In this document: positions 13,565 to 14,273 of the stretch, piece by piece
Position numbering within the stretch: position 1 is the first letter of the stretch
How the letters are laid out: every line of letters starts with the position of its first letter
NCBI GenBank assembly: GCA_035289145.1
Contig: DATDXZ010000011.1
Location: forward strand, 1-14,273
Direction: 5' to 3'
Source: JACOVP01 sp035289145
GTDB taxonomy: Archaea > Nanobdellota > Nanobdellia > SCGC-AAA011-G17 > UBA489
DNA length: 14,273 nucleotides
The notes under the pieces: generated by a model
Seen by the model: the letters and a program-made list of their open reading frames with translations, nothing else
The model's database searches: none
Told to the model about the DNA's origin: nothing
Translations under genes and position numbers: made by a program

Positions 13565-14089
13565 CTATTTCGTAACGACTTCTAGAATAACTGGGGCAGA
13601 TTCTTCTTGGATTGGCGTACAATCACTGCAGGTTAACATGACTCTAAATCTGTATGTACCTAAAGCATAGTTTTTTGTGTTAAACGTGATAATATCCTCA
13701 AATCCTTGACCTGATGTTAGTTTAATTTCCTTGTTATACCAACGAACACTGGCTGCAGGAACATTTCCTTCTTCTGCAATTACTGCGTACTTGAATGTGT
13801 GCTGCGATTGCTCGATATTGCGCATCATGATGCGAAGGTTGTACTCTTTTCCCTGCTGGGCACGAACGATACTTGTAGGAATATTGACTGCTTTGTCACT
13901 TGCACCAAATAATGCAGTAATCTGATCTTCTGACAACGTTTTAATTTTATCACTTTGCTCTGTAAGACCACCAAATATACCATAAATCCAGCGCAAGCCT
14001 AAAGTAAGAATAGTGATACCTATAACTACAATAATAATAGTATTCATAGAAAGTTCAATGGCACCTTTTTTCCCTAACTCTTTTCTCAT
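13565..14089 (-). CDS. Pilin-like protein with a class III-type signal peptide
   Basis: The 174-residue protein begins MRKELGKKGAIELSM and continues into a hydrophobic segment (NTIIIVVIGITILTLGL). The charged leader KKG followed by A-I-E and a long hydrophobic helix is the pattern cleaved by archaeal prepilin peptidase (after G9, with Glu at +3). The rest (about 60-174) looks like a beta-rich Ig-like domain: GKEYNLRIMMRNIEQSQHTF, then NYALGTYRFRVML, with a CSDC pair near the end. A type IV pilus or surface-filament subunit, or a membrane-anchored sensor, are the options; I cannot name the family. The start has a TATA-like box 27.5 nt upstream. NFACT-N starts 31 nt downstream. Confidence 0.7.
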   Translation of the reverse strand: MRKELGKKGAIELSMNTIIIVVIGITILTLGLRWIYGIFGGLTEQSDKIKTLSEDQITALFGASDKAVNIPTSIVRAQQGKEYNLRIMMRNIEQSQHTFKYAVIAEEGNVPAASVRWYNKEIKLTSGQGFEDIITFNTKNYALGTYRFRVMLTCSDCTPIQEESAPVILEVVTK

Positions 14090-14112
14090 TAGGTGTTTTC
14101 CTTTTTTTGGAG

Positions 14113-14120
14113 TTAATAAA
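14113..14120 (-). promoter_or_regulatory. TATA-like box of the pilin-like gene
   Basis: TTTATTAA on the minus strand is centred 27.5 nt before ATG 14089 and contains the stop codon of the partial ORF upstream. Confidence 0.45.
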
Positions 14121-14271
14121 ACTTACGTTGGGAATAGACAGCCATAGTTAAAAGAGGATTTCTCTTGTTTACAAGAGAGATTCCTCTAGGAATGTTTAGC
14201 CTCTTCAATGCAGCGATGTTTTGCCTAATGCGGAATTGTTGCGGGAGCAGATATCTTCGCAGAGGTTGTTT
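14113..14271 (-). CDS. 3' end of an unidentified basic protein (partial)
   Basis: An open frame enters from the right edge on the minus strand and runs 52 codons to TAA at 14115-14113. It is basic, with fragments such as RRYLLPQQFRIRQNIAALKR and LLTMAVYSQRKFY near its end. I do not recognise it. A strong inverted repeat (14153-14187) lies within it, so the region could instead be non-coding. The length without a stop is only mildly unlikely by chance in this composition. Confidence 0.35.
   Translation of the reverse strand, partial: KQPLRRYLLPQQFRIRQNIAALKRLNIPRGISLVNKRNPLLTMAVYSQRKFY
14153..14187. repeat. Strong inverted repeat (hairpin)
   Basis: TCTCTTGT (14161-14168) and ACAAGAGA (14171-14178) are perfect inverted copies with a 2-nt spacer. 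An outer arm AGAGGA (14153-14158) pairs with TCCTCT (14182-14187) across a small internal loop. The 14 paired bases within 35 nt form a stable stem on either strand or an operator-like palindrome. Confidence 0.6.
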
Positions 14272-14273
14272 GC

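Overview
This AT-rich window is archaeal. It carries archaeal/eukaryotic-type ribosomal proteins (S15, S3Ae, S19e, L39e, L31e), a PDCD5 homologue, Cbf5 and a NEMF/Rqc2-type protein. TATA boxes sit about 27 nt before many start codons, as expected for leaderless archaeal transcripts. Compact ATGA-overlapping genes, a class III signal-peptide protein, a Cys-repeat secreted protein and secreted proteins sharing a TG(A/N)AV motif suggest a DPANN lineage, perhaps Woesearchaeota/Pacearchaeota. That placement is an inference.

Layout. Bases 1-3638 (+): the tail of an unknown gene, rps15, a RecJ-like DHH phosphoesterase, rps3ae, then two small secreted proteins, the second dockerin-like. Bases 3618-7343 (-): a wHTH regulator, cbf5, a small unknown protein, a COG2100-type radical SAM protein and a THUMP-methyltransferase-like protein. 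A small DNA-binding-like protein lies at 7443-7718 (+). Bases 7792-9166 (-): the operon rps19e, PDCD5, rpl39e, rpl31e. A Cys-rich, sequon-dense secreted protein is at 9296-9952 (+). Bases 9949-14271 (-): a partial ORF, a pilin-like protein, then an overlapping operon: NFACT-N half of Rqc2/NEMF, cysS, NFACT-R half, Nudix-like.

Two discoveries stand out. First, cbf5 is interrupted inside its catalytic Asp codon by a 16-nt insert. The insert folds with its flanks into a canonical bulge-helix-bulge (4-bp central helix, two 3-nt bulges). Cutting by the standard rule removes exactly 16 nt and restores GHSGTL-D-PKVTG, so this looks like a very small archaeal mRNA intron processed by the tRNA splicing endonuclease. 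Second, the ribosome-quality-control factor Rqc2/NEMF is split into two genes with cysteinyl-tRNA synthetase between them; all three junctions in this unit are 4-nt ATGA overlaps.

The genes are mostly translation and RNA-maturation functions (ribosomal proteins, pseudouridylation, tRNA charging, ribosome rescue, probable tRNA modification), interspersed with lineage-specific cell-surface proteins. No tRNA, rRNA, CRISPR array, transposon or integrase was seen.
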